24,678 nucleotides of DNA from Avoscillospira sp045589035 (GCA_045589035.1 JAZNFJ010000088.1:1-24678), one strand, 5' to 3'. Shown: positions 12,703 to 20,071, numbered from the stretch's first letter. The notes: a model not told the origin generated them from the letters alone. Numbers and translations are program-made.

Positions 12703-14088
12703 TTGTTCAGCTCCCATCTTCGCAATGCGGTTGCCTATGTGGTGATCACATCACTGGTGCTGGTGTTTCTGAACACCTATTCCGCAACTACCACACGGGA
12801 TCTGATCTATAAGTCAAAAGCAGCAGCGCTTTTGGACAAGGCGCTGCTGGTCAGTGCGTCTTTTTCCGGTGTGGACAATCTGAATCCGGAGAATACGACC
12901 CAAGTTATTTCTGTCCTGGGTGAATTGAATGTGGATCGCATTCTGATTACAGATGCAGCATCGCTGACGTTGTATGATTCCGGCGCCAATAAAGATTATG
13001 TGCAGCCGCCGGAAACCACCCAGGCGCTGTTGGGTAATGATGTGGTCTATTGCCGCTATGAAAATGGTGTGGTACGGGGATATGCCGCTGTCCCAATTGT
13101 GCAGTATGGCAGGCCGGTGGGATGTGTCTATGTATCCGATGTGGATACGGCGCAGGGTACGATTATCCGGTCCTTGGAAACCAATGTGCTCCGGATCTCT
13201 CTGGCTATGGAGGCAATCATGATCCTGTTCTCCGTGGTTTTTGCCATGATTTCCTCCAAACGAATGCGCCGGATTCTGCATTCTGTGGAAATGGCCCGAG
13301 AAGGTGAATACAGCCATAAGGTGCAGATGCATGGCGGCGATGAATTTGGTCGTTTGGCAAAGGAGTTTAACCGACTAACGGACCGGCTGCAAGTTTCTGA
13401 AAATGCCCAGCGGCAGTTTGTTTCTGACGCATCCCATGAATTGAAGACACCTTTGGCATCCATCAAGCTGCTTTCCGATTCCATTCTCCAGAATGAAATG
13501 GACCCGGAAACCATGCGGGAGTTTGTGGATGATATCGGCAGCGAGGCAGATCGGCTCACCAGAATGGCGCAGAAGCTGCTAGCGATTTCCAAGGCGGAAG
13601 TGGTAAATCAGGAACATGAAGTGGTGGATCTGTCGGAAACGGTACGAAAAGTGTTTAAAATGCTTGTTACTTTGGCAGATCAGAAGGAAATTCGCCTGAC
13701 CAGTCAGATGGAAAACGGTTGTACCGTAATGACAGAAGAAGATGATATGTATCAGATCATCTTCAATCTGGTAGAAAATGCCATTAAGTATAATCGCCAT
13801 GGCGGCTCAGTGCACCTGAAGCTGCTCCGGCAGGAGGATGATGTGCTTGTGGTGGTGGAGGACTCCGGTATCGGCATCCCCGAGGATGCCATGGAGCATA
13901 TTTTTGAGCGGTTCTACCGGGTGGATAAGGCACGGTCCCGTCAGGCAGGCGGCTCCGGTCTTGGTTTGAGTATTGTCCATGAATTGGTACTGCGAAACTA
14001 CGGTCAGATTGAAGCAGAACAGAGAGAAGAAGGCGGTACCCGCTTTATTGTTCGCTTCCCGTATTTTGAAGTTGAAGATTTGAACTAA
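12703..14088 (+). CDS. sensor histidine kinase (PhoR/WalK-like), start uncertain
   Basis: Membrane sensor kinase paired with the preceding regulator. Numbered from TTG 12703 (461 aa): transmembrane helix 8-25, an extracytoplasmic domain of about 135 residues, second helix 164-186, HAMP 187-231, HisKA with phospho-acceptor His245 in SHELKTP, then the ATPase domain with N-box NLVENAIKYN (355-364), G1 DSGIGIPED and FERFYRVD, and G2 GGSGLGLSIV (416-425). The start is a problem: between the regulator stop (12683) and the first helix there is no in-frame ATG or GTG. TTG 12703 is the only ordinary alternative and lacks a good ribosome site. ATT 12670 follows a GGGGAG but is a rare start codon. In-frame ATGs at 12538 and 12583 lie deep inside the regulator gene. 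Confidence 0.88.
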   Translation: MFSSHLRNAVAYVVITSLVLVFLNTYSATTTRDLIYKSKAAALLDKALLVSASFSGVDNLNPENTTQVISVLGELNVDRILITDAASLTLYDSGANKDYVQPPETTQALLGNDVVYCRYENGVVRGYAAVPIVQYGRPVGCVYVSDVDTAQGTIIRSLETNVLRISLAMEAIMILFSVVFAMISSKRMRRILHSVEMAREGEYSHKVQMHGGDEFGRLAKEFNRLTDRLQVSENAQRQFVSDASHELKTPLASIKLLSDSILQNEMDPETMREFVDDIGSEADRLTRMAQKLLAISKAEVVNQEHEVVDLSETVRKVFKMLVTLADQKEIRLTSQMENGCTVMTEEDDMYQIIFNLVENAIKYNRHGGSVHLKLLRQEDDVLVVVEDSGIGIPEDAMEHIFERFYRVDKARSRQAGGSGLGLSIVHELVLRNYGQIEAEQREEGGTRFIVRFPYFEVEDLN

Positions 14089-14124
14089 AAAAGAAGCTGC
14101 AAACTTCGATTTGCAGCTTCTTTT
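14089..14124. terminator. bidirectional terminator between the kinase and flavoprotein genes
   Basis: 15-bp stem (14089-14103 with 14110-14124) with loop CTTCGA, flanked by A-rich and T-rich arms, so it can act in both directions at this convergent junction. Confidence 0.87.
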
Positions 14125-14125
14125 C

Positions 14126-15718
14126 TTACAGATTTGCGATTAGGGCTTCGGCGCATACGATGCCGTCTACGGCAGCGGACATGATGCCGCCGGCGTATCC
14201 TGCACCTTCCCCGCAGGGATATAGACCCCGAAGGGCAGATTGCTTGCTCTCGTCGCGGATCATGCGGACAGGGGAGGAACTTCTGGTTTCCGGGGCGGTC
14301 AGCACAGCTTCGGGATCGGCAAAGCCGTGAAGTCGCTTGTCCAAAAGGGGCAGCGCTTGTTCCAGAACATCGGTGATCCGAGGCGGCAATACTTCGTGGA
14401 GATCACACAAGGTCACTCCGGGACGATAGGTAGGCTGGACAGAACCCAGTCTCTCGCTCTTTCTGCCGGAAAGGAAATCGCCAACCAACTGGCAGGGTGC
14501 ATGATAATTGCTGCCGCCTGCAATAAATGCTTTTTCTTCCAGTTCCTGCTGCCAAAGCATACCACCCAGTACGGACTTGTCCGGGAAATCATTGGGATGG
14601 AGGGTCACCAGCAAGGCCGCATTGGCATTTTCTCCGTCCCGTGCCACATAGCTCATGCCGTTGGTAACCACACGCCCTTCTTCGGAGGCGGCAGCCACTA
14701 CATGACCGCCGGGACACATACAGAAGGTGTAAGCAGAGGTGCCGTCTGGCAGTTTTTCGTTCAGTTTGTAGTCAGCCGCAGGCAGGTTGGGTGAACCGGC
14801 AAAACTGCCGTACTGGCTTTCATCTACCATGGTCTGCTTGTGCTCAATCCGCACACCCATGGAAAAGGGCTTGGGTTCCATAGGAATGTTCTGCGCCAAC
14901 AGACTGCGGAAGGTATCTCTGGCGCTGTGACCAATGGCGAGAATGACCTGAGAGCAGGGGAGAAGCTGTTCTTCATCGCCATGCTTAATCCAAAGACCGG
15001 TCAATTTGCCGTTTTTCTGTTCCGTCCGCAGCATCTGGGTTTCAAAGTGCACTTCTCCACCAAGGGAAATGATCTTTTCACGGATGTTCTGCACCACGGT
15101 CAGCAGCACATCCGTGCCCACATGGGGTTTGGAATCAAAGAGAATTTCTCCGTGGGCGCCGGCATCGGCAAGCTGCTCCAGAACCCATCGGCAGCGGACG
15201 TTTTTCACACCGGTGTTCAGCTTTCCGTCCGAGAAGGTACCGGCACCGCCTTCACCAAACTGTACATTGGATTTGGGGTCCAGTTTGCCGGTCTGCCAGA
15301 ACTCCTGGACTTTCCGGTGTCTGGTCTCTGCGTCCTGACCTCGTTCCAATACGATGGGACGAAGTCCGGCTTCAGCCAGCACCAAAGCGGCAAACATACC
15401 CGCAGGACCAAAGCCTACAACTACGGGTCGCTGCTCCGGAGTAGCTTTTGCAAGGGGAGGGGTGTAGACTTCATCCTTGGCAAGGGATACTTTGGGGTCA
15501 CGAAGCCGCTTCAGAAGCTTGTCTTCACGCTCCTTGATCTCCACATCCACCGTATAGATGATGCGCACATCATGCTTTTTTCTGGCATCCACTGATTTTT
15601 TACGGATATGCAGATGAACGATCTCATGTTCCCGAATACGAAGATGCTTGGAAGCCAACTGTACCAGCCGGTTCAGATCTTCATCCGGGGTCAGAGAGAG
15701 GTCACGAATTCTAATCAT
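14126..15718 (-). CDS. FAD-dependent dehydrogenase of the COG2509 type
   Basis: A 530-residue flavoprotein. After an N-terminal extension (1-95) rich in charged residues comes the FAD-binding VVGFGPAGMFAALVLAEAG (about 100-118), an ERG segment, FGEGGAGTFSDGKLNTG, a middle domain, and the closing GLYPCGEGAGYAGGIMSAAVDG. This matches the uncharacterised FAD-dependent dehydrogenases (COG2509); the substrate is unknown. Start ATG 15718 has AGGAG upstream; the TGA of the preceding gene ends one base before it, so translation is coupled and both flavoproteins form one operon. Confidence 0.88.
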   Translation of the reverse strand: MIRIRDLSLTPDEDLNRLVQLASKHLRIREHEIVHLHIRKKSVDARKKHDVRIIYTVDVEIKEREDKLLKRLRDPKVSLAKDEVYTPPLAKATPEQRPVVVGFGPAGMFAALVLAEAGLRPIVLERGQDAETRHRKVQEFWQTGKLDPKSNVQFGEGGAGTFSDGKLNTGVKNVRCRWVLEQLADAGAHGEILFDSKPHVGTDVLLTVVQNIREKIISLGGEVHFETQMLRTEQKNGKLTGLWIKHGDEEQLLPCSQVILAIGHSARDTFRSLLAQNIPMEPKPFSMGVRIEHKQTMVDESQYGSFAGSPNLPAADYKLNEKLPDGTSAYTFCMCPGGHVVAAASEEGRVVTNGMSYVARDGENANAALLVTLHPNDFPDKSVLGGMLWQQELEEKAFIAGGSNYHAPCQLVGDFLSGRKSERLGSVQPTYRPGVTLCDLHEVLPPRITDVLEQALPLLDKRLHGFADPEAVLTAPETRSSSPVRMIRDESKQSALRGLYPCGEGAGYAGGIMSAAVDGIVCAEALIANL

Positions 15719-15719
15719 A

Positions 15720-16928
15720 TCAATCTCCTGTGTTGCCCAATTTGCCTGCCAATCTGCCGGAACTCCATGCCCACTGCAGGTTGTAACCGCCGCAGTCGCC
15801 ATCGATGTCCAACACTTCGCCTGTGGCGAACAGACCGGGATTCAGACGGCTTTCCAGAGTATCCGGACGGAACTCCGAAGTCAGAACACCGCCAACGGTG
15901 ACCTGTGCCTGTTCCAAACCCATCACGCCGGTAACGGTCATGGGGAAGAATTTGATGGTTCTTGCAATTCTGGCGAGATCTTTGTCTGTGTAATCTCTTG
16001 TAAAAGCAGGAATTTCAATGCCACTGATCTTCAGCACAACTTTTCCTAGACGGTTATGCAGCAGGCCTGTGAGCAGTTCCTCACCGGGCAGATCCGGCGC
16101 GGTTTCTCTGCGCTGCATCAGATCGGCACAGAGCTCTTCTTCTGCCAGAGGTCGAAGTAAATCCAACAGCAGAAGTCCGTGATCTTCCACCAATCTGGAA
16201 ATTTCAAAAATCGCAGGTCCGCTGATGCCAAAGTCCGTAAACTGCGCTTCACCGCTGTTGACGGCAATAACTTGCCCGTTTTGTTTCAGTGTAATACCGG
16301 CATCTGCGCGTACACCCTTCAGGCTTTTGGTAACAGTAGTATCCGTCTTAATTTGCACCAGACTGGGTCTAAGGGCAGTCACATGATGCCCCATGGAGGA
16401 CAGCAGCTTGTAGCCCCAGTCTGTACCGCCCAGCTTACTGCCGGCTGCGCCGCCGCAGGCGAGAATGAGTTTATCGCCAAAGAAAGCCTCGTCGGCTGTT
16501 TTTGCCTGATAACCTCTGGCTTTCTTGCCGATGGAGAGAACTTCACAGCCGCAGCGTACATCCACACCCCGCTGTTCCAGTGCAAAACGAAGCACATCCA
16601 CCACACTGTTTGCCTGATCAGAAAAGGGATAGACTTTGCCGGAGGCTTCGGTGACGGTCAGTAGACCCAGACTCCGGAAATAGGCAAGTGTATCTTCCAC
16701 AGAAAATACCTCCAGAGCCTTGCGTACAAAGCCCGGGTTTTCTCCATAATAGTGGGAGGGATCTGCATGAATATTGGAAAGGTTACACCGGCCGTTGCCT
16801 GTAGCCAGCAGCTTTCTGCCAACCCGGTTCTGCCGTTCCAGCAAAGTAACTTTATTATTGGGATCTTCCGCAGCGGTCAGCGCAGCCATCATACCGCTGG
16901 CACCGCCGCCAATGACCAAAACCTTCAT
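15720..16928 (-). CDS. BaiN/HI0933-family NAD(P)/FAD-dependent oxidoreductase
   Basis: A 402-residue flavoprotein with N-terminal Rossmann motif VIGGGASGMMAALTAAE, the family signature GRKLLATGNGRCNLSN (about 37-52), a central domain, and the C-terminal LFATGEVLDIDGDCGGYNLQWAWSSG that completes the FAD site. The HI0933 (BaiN/RdsA-like) family is widespread; the name BaiN comes from a proposed role in bile-acid reduction in Clostridium scindens, which should not be assumed here. GGAGGT lies 6 bases before ATG 16928. It is first in a leftward pair with the COG2509 gene. Confidence 0.9.
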   Translation of the reverse strand: MKVLVIGGGASGMMAALTAAEDPNNKVTLLERQNRVGRKLLATGNGRCNLSNIHADPSHYYGENPGFVRKALEVFSVEDTLAYFRSLGLLTVTEASGKVYPFSDQANSVVDVLRFALEQRGVDVRCGCEVLSIGKKARGYQAKTADEAFFGDKLILACGGAAGSKLGGTDWGYKLLSSMGHHVTALRPSLVQIKTDTTVTKSLKGVRADAGITLKQNGQVIAVNSGEAQFTDFGISGPAIFEISRLVEDHGLLLLDLLRPLAEEELCADLMQRRETAPDLPGEELLTGLLHNRLGKVVLKISGIEIPAFTRDYTDKDLARIARTIKFFPMTVTGVMGLEQAQVTVGGVLTSEFRPDTLESRLNPGLFATGEVLDIDGDCGGYNLQWAWSSGRLAGKLGNTGD

Positions 16929-16954
16929 CCAAACACCTCCGATTGCTTTTATCT

Positions 16955-16983
16955 ATCATAGCAGAAAACCAGGCAATTCACAA
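16955..16983 (-). promoter_or_regulatory. promoter of the two-flavoprotein operon
   Basis: On the minus strand: TTGTGA (16978-16983), 17-bp spacer, TATGAT (16955-16960), about 27 bases before the ATG. Confidence 0.6.
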
Positions 16984-16989
16984 GAACCA

Positions 16990-17017
16990 TTGCTTTTTGG
17001 AGAAAATATGATAAGAT
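16990..17017 (+). promoter_or_regulatory. promoter of ylmH-ynzC
   Basis: TTGCTT (16990-16995), 16-bp spacer, TAAGAT (17012-17017) with an extended TGA, 21 bases upstream of the ylmH ATG. Confidence 0.55.
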
Positions 17018-17038
17018 AGACGGACAGGGAGAGAGATT

Positions 17039-17824
17039 ATGGACAAGCAAAAACAGATCGCAATGGTTGCGGAAAATGACGAAGACCGGGTGCTGTTTGC
17101 ACGGATTTATGACCGCCTGGTCGGTGCAGAGCAGAAGAATATCCCCGGAATTACCTGTTTTCTATCCCCCAGAGAACAGGTTCTGACAAAGCGGATGCTG
17201 CCCCATATGGAACTGCACTTTTTTGGTGGCAGTCCCCAGGCGGAACGAAACATGGCTTGCTGGCTTCCGGAATATCTGGATGAAAGTTGGCTTCTGGGGC
17301 CGGACAGTCCCGTTGCGGCTGTTCGGGCATCTTACTTTCAGCAGGATCAGCTGACCCACCGGGATTTTCTTGGCAGCCTCATGGGCTGCGGCATCAAACG
17401 GGAAACCGTCGGCGATATTTACGTGGGGAAGGGGACTTGTGACTTCCTGGTTACGAAGGAAATCCTGCCCTATGTGCTGGATAATCTCATCAGTGCCGGT
17501 CGCACCAAACTCCATGTGGAACAGATTTCCCTGGATGAACTGGCGGTGCCACAGATAACGGTGAAGGAATATCGGGATACGGTTTCCTCTTTGCGATTGG
17601 ATGCCATAGTTGGTTCCGGCTTTCATATGGCGCGGGGGAAGGCTTCTGCCCTCATTGAAACGGGGAAAGTATCTCTCAATGATCTGCCCTGTATCAAGCC
17701 GGATAAACTGCTTGCAGAAGGGGATAAAGTGTCCTGCCGGGGATTTGGCAAGCTGATTCTTGCCCAGGTAGGCGGTAAGACGAAAAAAGACAGAATATCC
17801 ATTGTCATCGAACAATATCAATAG
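17039..17824 (+). CDS. ylmH: YlmH-family S4-domain RNA-binding protein
   Basis: A 261-residue protein with the YlmH layout: an N-terminal domain including HMELHFFGGSPQAERNM and the central GSLMGCGIKRETVGDIYVG block, and a C-terminal S4 RNA-binding domain (about 182-245: LRLDAIVGSGFHMARGKASALI, then GDKVSCRGFGK). YlmH proteins bind ribosomal particles and have been linked to ribosome rescue by the RqcH/RqcP-type quality-control pathway. In many Firmicutes ylmH sits in the sepF-divIVA cluster; here it is apart, ahead of ynzC with a 9-base gap. GGGAGAGAG precedes the ATG. Confidence 0.9.
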   Translation: MDKQKQIAMVAENDEDRVLFARIYDRLVGAEQKNIPGITCFLSPREQVLTKRMLPHMELHFFGGSPQAERNMACWLPEYLDESWLLGPDSPVAAVRASYFQQDQLTHRDFLGSLMGCGIKRETVGDIYVGKGTCDFLVTKEILPYVLDNLISAGRTKLHVEQISLDELAVPQITVKEYRDTVSSLRLDAIVGSGFHMARGKASALIETGKVSLNDLPCIKPDKLLAEGDKVSCRGFGKLILAQVGGKTKKDRISIVIEQYQ

Positions 17825-17833
17825 GAGATTATT

Positions 17834-18034
17834 ATGGAACAAAGCAGAATTGATCGCATCAACGAACTGGCACGCAAGTCCAAAACAGAGGGGCTGACCG
17901 AGGAAGAAAAGGCAGAACAGGCAGTTCTCCGCAGAGAGTATATCGACAGCGTCAAAGCTTCTCTGATCGGCCATCTGGACAACACCTACTATGTGGACGA
18001 ACATGGTAATAAAACAAAACTGGGACGCAAATAA
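17834..18034 (+). CDS. ynzC: YnzC/DUF896-family small protein
   Basis: A 66-residue highly charged protein matching the YnzC (DUF896) family: RIDRINELARKSKTEGLTEE forms the helical hairpin start, then LRREYIDSVKASLIGHLDN and a polar tail. The family forms a small two-helix bundle; the function is unsettled. An AGGAG site precedes ATG 17834. Its stop codon lies in the loop of the following terminator, so transcript end and coding end nearly coincide. Confidence 0.92.
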   Translation: MEQSRIDRINELARKSKTEGLTEEEKAEQAVLRREYIDSVKASLIGHLDNTYYVDEHGNKTKLGRK

Positions 18035-18053
18035 TGCGTCCCGGTTTTGTTTT
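18011..18053 (+). terminator. terminator of ylmH-ynzC overlapping the ynzC 3' end
   Basis: 19-bp stem (18011-18029 with 18035-18053, one G-U pair). The 5-base loop holds the TAA stop. The 3' arm ends in GTTTTGTTTT. The last six ynzC codons form the 5' arm. Confidence 0.85.
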
Positions 18054-18063
18054 GACATATAGA

Positions 18064-18095
18064 AAAACCGCTGCAACAGATGTTGCAGCGGTTTT
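18064..18095 (-). terminator. terminator of the rplJ-rplL operon
   Basis: 14-bp stem (18064-18077 with 18082-18095), 4-base loop. On the minus strand it is followed by a TTTTTCTAT run, so it ends leftward transcription 20 bases after the rplL stop. It lies back-to-back with the ynzC terminator. Confidence 0.85.
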
Positions 18096-18115
18096 ATGTT
18101 CGTTTGAGAAGTAAA

Positions 18116-18490
18116 TTACTTCACTTCGACTTCTGCGCCAGCTTCCTTCAGCTCAGCAGCAGCCTTTTCAGCATCGTCCTTGGACATAGCTTCCTTCAGA
18201 GTCTTGGGAGCGTTGTCAACGATTTCCTTAGCTTCCTTCAGGCCCAGGCCGGTCAGAGCGCGGACAACCTTGATGACGCCGATCTTGTTAGCGCCAGCGG
18301 ACTTCAGGACCAGATCGAACTCGGTCTTCTCTTCAGCAGCAGCAGCGCCAGCGGCAGCGGGAGCAGCAACAGCAGCAGCAGCGGCGGAAACGCCGAAAAC
18401 GTCTTCCAGAGTGTGGACGAGCTCGGACAGCTCCAGGACGGACAGGGACTTCACTTCTTCAACGAGAGCAGTAATCTTTTCGGATGCCAT
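18116..18490 (-). CDS. rplL: 50S ribosomal protein L7/L12
   Basis: 124 residues, normal length. The N-terminal dimerisation helices (1-34) are followed by an Ala/Gly/Pro-rich hinge (36-55) and the conserved C-terminal domain that recruits translation factors (KTEFDLVLKSAGANKI, VIKVVRALTGLGLKEAKEIVD, PKTLKEAMSKDDAEKAAAELKEAGAEVEVK in shorter blocks). A GGAGGT site lies 8 bases upstream. It follows rplJ by 44 bases and is closed by a terminator; rpoB does not follow. Confidence 0.98.
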   Translation of the reverse strand: MASEKITALVEEVKSLSVLELSELVHTLEDVFGVSAAAAAVAAPAAAGAAAAEEKTEFDLVLKSAGANKIGVIKVVRALTGLGLKEAKEIVDNAPKTLKEAMSKDDAEKAAAELKEAGAEVEVK

Positions 18491-18534
18491 TTTAAGTTAC
18501 CTCCAAATAATGTAGTAATGTTGGTTTGATTAAA

Positions 18535-19143
18535 TTAAGCTTCTGCGGGAGCTTCTTCAGCAGCAGGAGCTTCTGCAGCGGGAGCTTCCTCTGCAGCAGG
18601 TGCCTCTTCGGCGGGTGCAGCTTCTTCAGCAGCGGCTTCAGCAGGAGCGCCGCCCTTTTCTGCGATCTGAGAGATCACGAAGGCCAGGCTGGTGATAGGA
18701 GCCAGCAGGGTGCCGAGAACCTGAGCGACCAGAGCGTCCTTGGAAGGCAGTTCGCCGAAAGCCTTCAGTTCGTCGATAGTCAGAACCTTACCTTCGACCA
18801 TGCCGCCCTTGATCTTGACGACGTCTTTGTTCTTCTTGGCGAATTCGCTGATGATACGAGCAGGAGCGATGGGATCGCCGGTGGTACAAGCCAAGGAAGT
18901 AGTGCCGTTGAGCAGCTCGTCGAACTCGCTGTAACCGACCTTATTGGCGGCGAAGCGGGTCAGAGTGTTCTTCACAACGGAATACTCAACATTGGCGGCA
19001 CGGAACTGGTTACGCAGCTCAGTATCCTGAGCGACGTTGATACCCTTGTAATCAACAAACACAGCGGCAGTAGCGCTCTGCAGCTTTTCGGCAAGGGCGT
19101 CCACAGTTGCCTTCTTGCTTTCCAGTACCTTTGCGTTGGGCAT
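18535..19143 (-). CDS. rplJ: 50S ribosomal protein L10 with an acidic Ala/Glu/Pro tail
   Basis: L10 holds the L7/L12 dimers at the ribosomal stalk. Residues 1-163 are a normal L10: TAAVFVDYKGINV (25-37), the RNA-binding region NTLTRFAA (59-66), GPI-like TTGDPIAPARIISEF (87-101) and the helix binding L7/L12 near 135-162. Residues 164-202 are an extra 39-residue tail built of repeated AAEEAP-type units, making the protein 202 residues against the usual 165-175. GGAGGTG precedes ATG 19143. It is cotranscribed with rplL from its own promoter through a regulated leader. Confidence 0.96.
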   Translation of the reverse strand: MPNAKVLESKKATVDALAEKLQSATAAVFVDYKGINVAQDTELRNQFRAANVEYSVVKNTLTRFAANKVGYSEFDELLNGTTSLACTTGDPIAPARIISEFAKKNKDVVKIKGGMVEGKVLTIDELKAFGELPSKDALVAQVLGTLLAPITSLAFVISQIAEKGGAPAEAAAEEAAPAEEAPAAEEAPAAEAPAAEEAPAEA

Positions 19144-19280
19144 ATTGTGTCACCTCCGAGTAAAATAAAATGTCCTCACGCCATAGACGTGAGGACACAA
19201 AATGCTTGTCATTTTGCAGAACCTCGGCAGGAAAGGGAAGACCTTTTATGGCATAAAGCCTCCTGCTGTCTTTGGCAGCC
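19144..19280 (-). ncRNA. ribosomal protein L10 leader (rplJ-rplL autoregulatory RNA)
   Basis: The 5' leader of rplJ. From its likely start near 19279 the transcript contains the Firmicutes-type L10-leader blocks CTGCCAAAGACAGCAGGAGG and CCTGCCGAGGTTCTGC, which pair through GCAGG/CCTGC around an internal helix. A 7-bp hairpin follows (19198-19204 with 19210-19216), then a G+C-rich hairpin with a T-rich tail (19158-19197). In the known class, L10-L12 complex binds this leader to repress synthesis. Assignment is by pattern recognition and position. Confidence 0.8.
19158..19197 (-). terminator. attenuator hairpin in the rplJ leader
   Basis: Perfect 10-bp stem (19171-19180 with 19188-19197) with a 7-base loop. 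On the minus strand it is followed by TTTTATTTTACTC. It lies between the L10-leader core and the rplJ ribosome site, the expected place for premature termination. Confidence 0.75.
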
Positions 19281-19285
19281 AAATA

Positions 19286-19314
19286 ATCATATCAAGTTCT
19301 GCAAAAAAAGTCAA
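19286..19314 (-). promoter_or_regulatory. promoter of rplJ-rplL
   Basis: On the minus strand: TTGACT (19309-19314), 17-bp spacer, TATGAT (19286-19291). The -35 lies inside the small hairpin downstream of rplA, so the two ribosomal operons are separately promoted. Confidence 0.75.
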
Positions 19315-19324
19315 GAACTTTTTT
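19303..19324 (-). terminator. weak A+T hairpin after rplA
   Basis: 8-bp stem of AAAAAAGT/ACTTTTTT type with a 5-base loop, immediately after the rplA stop on the minus strand and ending in T residues. It is thermodynamically weak, so partial read-through into rplJ is plausible. Confidence 0.4.
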
Positions 19325-19331
19325 GTAAAAA

Positions 19332-20021
19332 TTAGAACTTAGCAGTGCTGACCTTGATGCCAGGGCCCATGGTGGAAGCAATGACACAGCTCTTGATATA
19401 CTGACCCTTGGCAGCAGCGGGCTTAGCCTTGATAACGGCACCCAGCAGAGCCTCGAAGTTCTCCTGCAGCTTCTGTGCGCCGAAGGAAACCTTACCGATG
19501 GGGCAGTGGATGATGTTGGTCTTGTCGAGACGGTACTCGATCTTACCGGCCTTGATTTCGTTGACAGCAGCGGTGACATTGGGAGTCACGGTGCCGGCCT
19601 TGGGGGAGGGCATCAGACCCTTGGGACCCAGGACCTTACCCAGACGGCCAACCACACCCATCATGTCAGGAGTGGCAACGACGACGTCAAAGTCAAACCA
19701 GTTTTCCTTGGTGATCTTGTCGACCAGTTCCATGCCGCCTGCGTAATCAGCGCCGGCTGCCAGAGCTTCGTCAACCTTTGCATCCTTAGCGAAGACCAGA
19801 ACCTTACGGGTCTTGCCGGTGCCGTTGGGCAGGACGATAGCGCCGCGGACCTGCTGGTCAGCATGACGGGAGTCAACACCCAACTTGATGTGCATTTCGA
19901 CAGTTTCGTCGAACTTTGCGGGGGCGGTCTTCACGACCAGATCCATAGCATCGGCCACATCGTACTGAACGCTGCGGTCGACCAGCTTAGTGCTGTCAGT
20001 ATACTTTTTACCTCTAAACAA
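19332..20021 (-). CDS. rplA: 50S ribosomal protein L1, TTG start
   Basis: L1 binds the mobile stalk of 23S rRNA and, in many bacteria, its own mRNA. The 229-residue product is of standard length and contains AIVLPNGTGKTRKVLVFA, GLMPSPKAGTVTPNV, KIEYRLDKTNIIHCPIGKVSF and the C-terminal KGQYIKS block. The family start (Met-Phe-Arg-Gly-Lys-Lys-Tyr) falls at a TTG codon (20019-20021), 8 bases after AAGGAGG. The in-frame upstream ATG (20061-20063) would add 14 residues that span the ribosome site and leader motif, so I reject it. It follows rplK in the rpmG-secE-nusG-rplK-rplA operon. Confidence 0.95.
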   Translation of the reverse strand: MFRGKKYTDSTKLVDRSVQYDVADAMDLVVKTAPAKFDETVEMHIKLGVDSRHADQQVRGAIVLPNGTGKTRKVLVFAKDAKVDEALAAGADYAGGMELVDKITKENWFDFDVVVATPDMMGVVGRLGKVLGPKGLMPSPKAGTVTPNVTAAVNEIKAGKIEYRLDKTNIIHCPIGKVSFGAQKLQENFEALLGAVIKAKPAAAKGQYIKSCVIASTMGPGIKVSTAKF

Positions 20022-20037
20022 TGTAATATCCTCCTTA

Positions 20038-20066
20038 GTGGTGATTCGGAATAATCCTCCCACGTA
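20038..20066 (-). promoter_or_regulatory. candidate L1-binding site in the rplA leader
   Basis: On the minus strand the sequence runs TACGTGGGAGG, a short interval, then ATCACCAC just before the AAGGAGG site of rplA. GTGG and CCAC can pair, leaving a GAGG-containing internal loop that resembles the GTGGGAGG part of the L1 site on 23S rRNA. The same flanks occur before rplK (20565-20614). Confidence 0.6.
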
Positions 20067-20071
20067 TTTAT

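Noticed and set aside
18538..18654. Ala/Glu codon repeats of the rplJ end as a CRISPR or tandem-repeat element
   Set aside because: The repeats are short, imperfect, in frame with L10, and lack unique spacers; they are a coding low-complexity tail.
19216..19302. Long-range pairing GCAGAACC (19216-19223) with its complement at 19294-19302 as a leader closing stem
   Set aside because: If the promoter at 19286-19314 is right, the far strand lies in the spacer and is not transcribed from that promoter. It could form only in read-through transcripts.
20022..20063. N-terminal extension of L1 from ATG 20063
   Set aside because: It covers the ribosome site and the L1-like leader motif, and the family N-terminus begins at TTG 20021.
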